This document shows positions 62,255-64,000 of a DNA stretch of 64,000 bases, in pieces. Each line of letters starts with the position of its first letter. Positions within the stretch are counted from its first letter, which is position 1. This stretch comes from Apoda limacodes (Eukaryota > Arthropoda > Insecta > Lepidoptera > Limacodidae). Under the pieces are notes generated by a model, which did no database searches, was not told the DNA's origin, and saw only the letters and a list, made by a program, of their open reading frames with translations. A program made the translations under genes and the position numbers. The stretch covers positions 12,028,001 through 12,092,000 of the forward strand of contig OX291551.1 of the NCBI GenBank assembly GCA_946406115.1, in the 5' to 3' direction.

Positions 62255-64000
62255 ATTACACAGGCTTCTTCTAAAACAGAACAAATTAAACTCCAAAATT
62301 TTATCTACATATCTTAAATCAGATTTAGATGTTTTTTACTAAACATTTAATTTTATATATAATAAAATGACGTACGCACATATTAGAACAATTGTTTGAA
62401 ATGAAAACTGTTCCCATAAATCAGGCGCTTCACCATTAACACTGTCGATCAAACATCTTAATCGGTCAGCGATAACGAAAGATACTTTCGTTACACAGTG
62501 TTTTTAAAATCAAACTTACGTTGAGTTTTTTACAAAAGGTTATAGCAAATAGGACAAGTCTTAAAATATCTTTAACCATAATTAACTTTAATTGTAAAAA
62601 TATAAATGAAGAATGCAGAAAGATTTTTTAAAATGAAAGTTATGCTTTTGTACATAATGTTTTAATTTTTTTAATCTAATGAAACCTTAAGCCTGAATAT
62701 ATGTAAAATTTCACTAATAATTTTGATCAACACTCGATTTCATAAAAGTTTTCGTGGTAAGTCCCCAGTTTTATTGCATATCCAACAAAACGTGACTGCT
62801 GTGCAGCGTAAACCAAGTAGCTACCTATTCTACAAATCTTATGGAAAGAAACATCAATGCGGCTTTTCTTTGTGTTACGATATCTAAGCGGCATAATCTG
62901 CTCTGGGTTCCTTACGTACCTGTTAATTATTTATGGTTTAGTTTTGTTATTTCTATTGGGTACTATATACTTAGAGCAAAATAATATGATTAAGAAAACA
63001 AACATAAACTTTTAAGCGAGCCTTTTGAGGTTTAAAAATTAAAAACTATAAGTAATTAAGGTAATTGAAAAATATATATTCGAGTAGGTAACTTGTTTTA
63101 ACATTAAAGCACAAGACTTTTTATTTTACTAGTTTTACCTTTATCTTATTTTTCCTTACAAACATAAATAAGGTATGCCAAAACAATTAATTATAACATA
63201 TAAGTAATTTATATTCGCGGACACTGAGTAGAACCATTCTTATATTCAACACTGAACCCCAAACCAAATAGCGGCATATTCTTTGTACTTCATATTTCTG
63301 TTATTAATGTAAAATAAAATAGTAATTAAATATATTTATTCTTCAATCTTTTCTATGGGAATGCCGTTTTGCTGACTTGAAACAATTTAAGGGGTACAAA
63401 ACCTAATTGATATATTATAAATTTAGATGACTTAACAATATATTTGTACTAAACACGTATAACAGTAAGCGTATAAAACTTGAATAATCTTTATTTAGTA
63501 TGAACGTAAATACCTGTTTATAATAATATAAGTTTGGTTAACCTACACTTCATAGTACTTTATTGTAGGTTAAACTACAATTTATGTTACTTGACTCTTG
63601 AACTAAGAAAACCAAGGTCTTTTCTTTTGGAGTCTAATTTGCTATCGCTCGGTGTCAGCTGATTATGTATGGTACCAGTGTGTACGATTTAATTTCTTCT
63701 GATTATAGTTAACTGTAATAAAAGGTTGCAGATCTCTGACTTTTCCCTTTTTAACCCTTATTTTCCGGTTAAAAATATACACAATTTCCAACACTCTTGG
63801 GTGTGAATAAGTGCTGCTAAACAACCAAGCTGTGAAGCTGCTATTGGTGAACTTCTAATTTTCAAGCTGAGGATCAAAGCATCAAAAATTATGTTCGTAA
63901 GTTTTAACTTTGAAGTAATCTGTGTGTTTGTTTAATTATTTATTTTAAATTAAAGTTTTAAACTTAGTATTATCTGTACATAAATCTGTAATGTTAATTT
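62255..64000. other. AT-rich DNA, no gene seen
   Basis: One short perfect palindrome (TAACGAAAG-ata-CTTTCGTTA, 62473-62493). No frame, RNA gene or repeat recognised to the end of the window. Confidence 0.45.

Noticed and set aside
205..63999. CRISPR array or bacterial-type operon
   Set aside because: Repeats here are abutting minisatellites or dispersed elements, not regularly spaced repeat-spacer units; codon structure and repeat content are those of an insect nuclear genome.

Overview
The window looks like AT-rich, gene-poor nuclear DNA of a moth or butterfly. This rests on recognised repeat types, not on a host gene: LINE reverse transcriptases of types common in Lepidoptera (a jockey-like family whose 3' tail reads 'gcaaacaagc...gtccgcctgatggtaagcggt', an RTE family, a LINE with a C-terminal zinc knuckle), a Penelope-like remnant, mariner and pogo/Tigger transposase relics, tRNA-derived SINEs, and the ubiquitous short repeats beginning 'actagcttttgcccgcggcttc' and 'agggttccgtaccc'. 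There are no operons or bacterial signals, and no complete protein-coding gene. Nearly every longer open frame is a transposon relic or a chance frame.

Layout. 0-6 kb: a TIR element carrying a transposon-protein N-terminus and invaded by a MITE; a decayed jockey-like LINE. 7.5-10.2 kb: one minus-strand LINE polyprotein relic split by a 556-bp TTAA-flanked MITE. 10.7-19.7 kb: an inverted pair of LINE tails, a second copy of the 0.7-kb TIR element, MITEs and a 44-bp minisatellite. 20.1 kb: a single exon-like segment resembling the C-terminal half of a saposin B-type domain, the best candidate for host coding sequence. 20.4-30 kb: LINE/Penelope fragments, a SINE and short repeats.

30.2-41.0 kb: a tandem array of a roughly 3-4 kb low-copy unit (order U3-U4-U5-U1-U2, three partial cycles). 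It contains an exon-like open frame (U4), a minus-strand short ORF conserved with an in-frame indel (U1) and a very conserved TATA-containing block (U3). The array is not explained by any transposon I recognise.

43.5-51.8 kb: two long inverted copies of an unclassified ~1.1-kb family ('family X'), one of which hosts a mariner that itself hosts an LTR-like insert and, separately, a second TTAA MITE; then a foldback element and a series of small palindromes. 51.8-59.5 kb: mostly featureless AT-rich DNA with another jockey-like relic. 60.2-62.3 kb: a pogo/Tigger transposase pseudogene ending in a 60-bp in-frame repeat, and an inverted-repeat-bounded block of 180-bp dimeric satellite. 62.3-64 kb: nothing recognised.

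The genes do not form a pathway. The window is best read as a record of nested transposition and local tandem duplication around possibly one host exon and one decayed duplicated locus.
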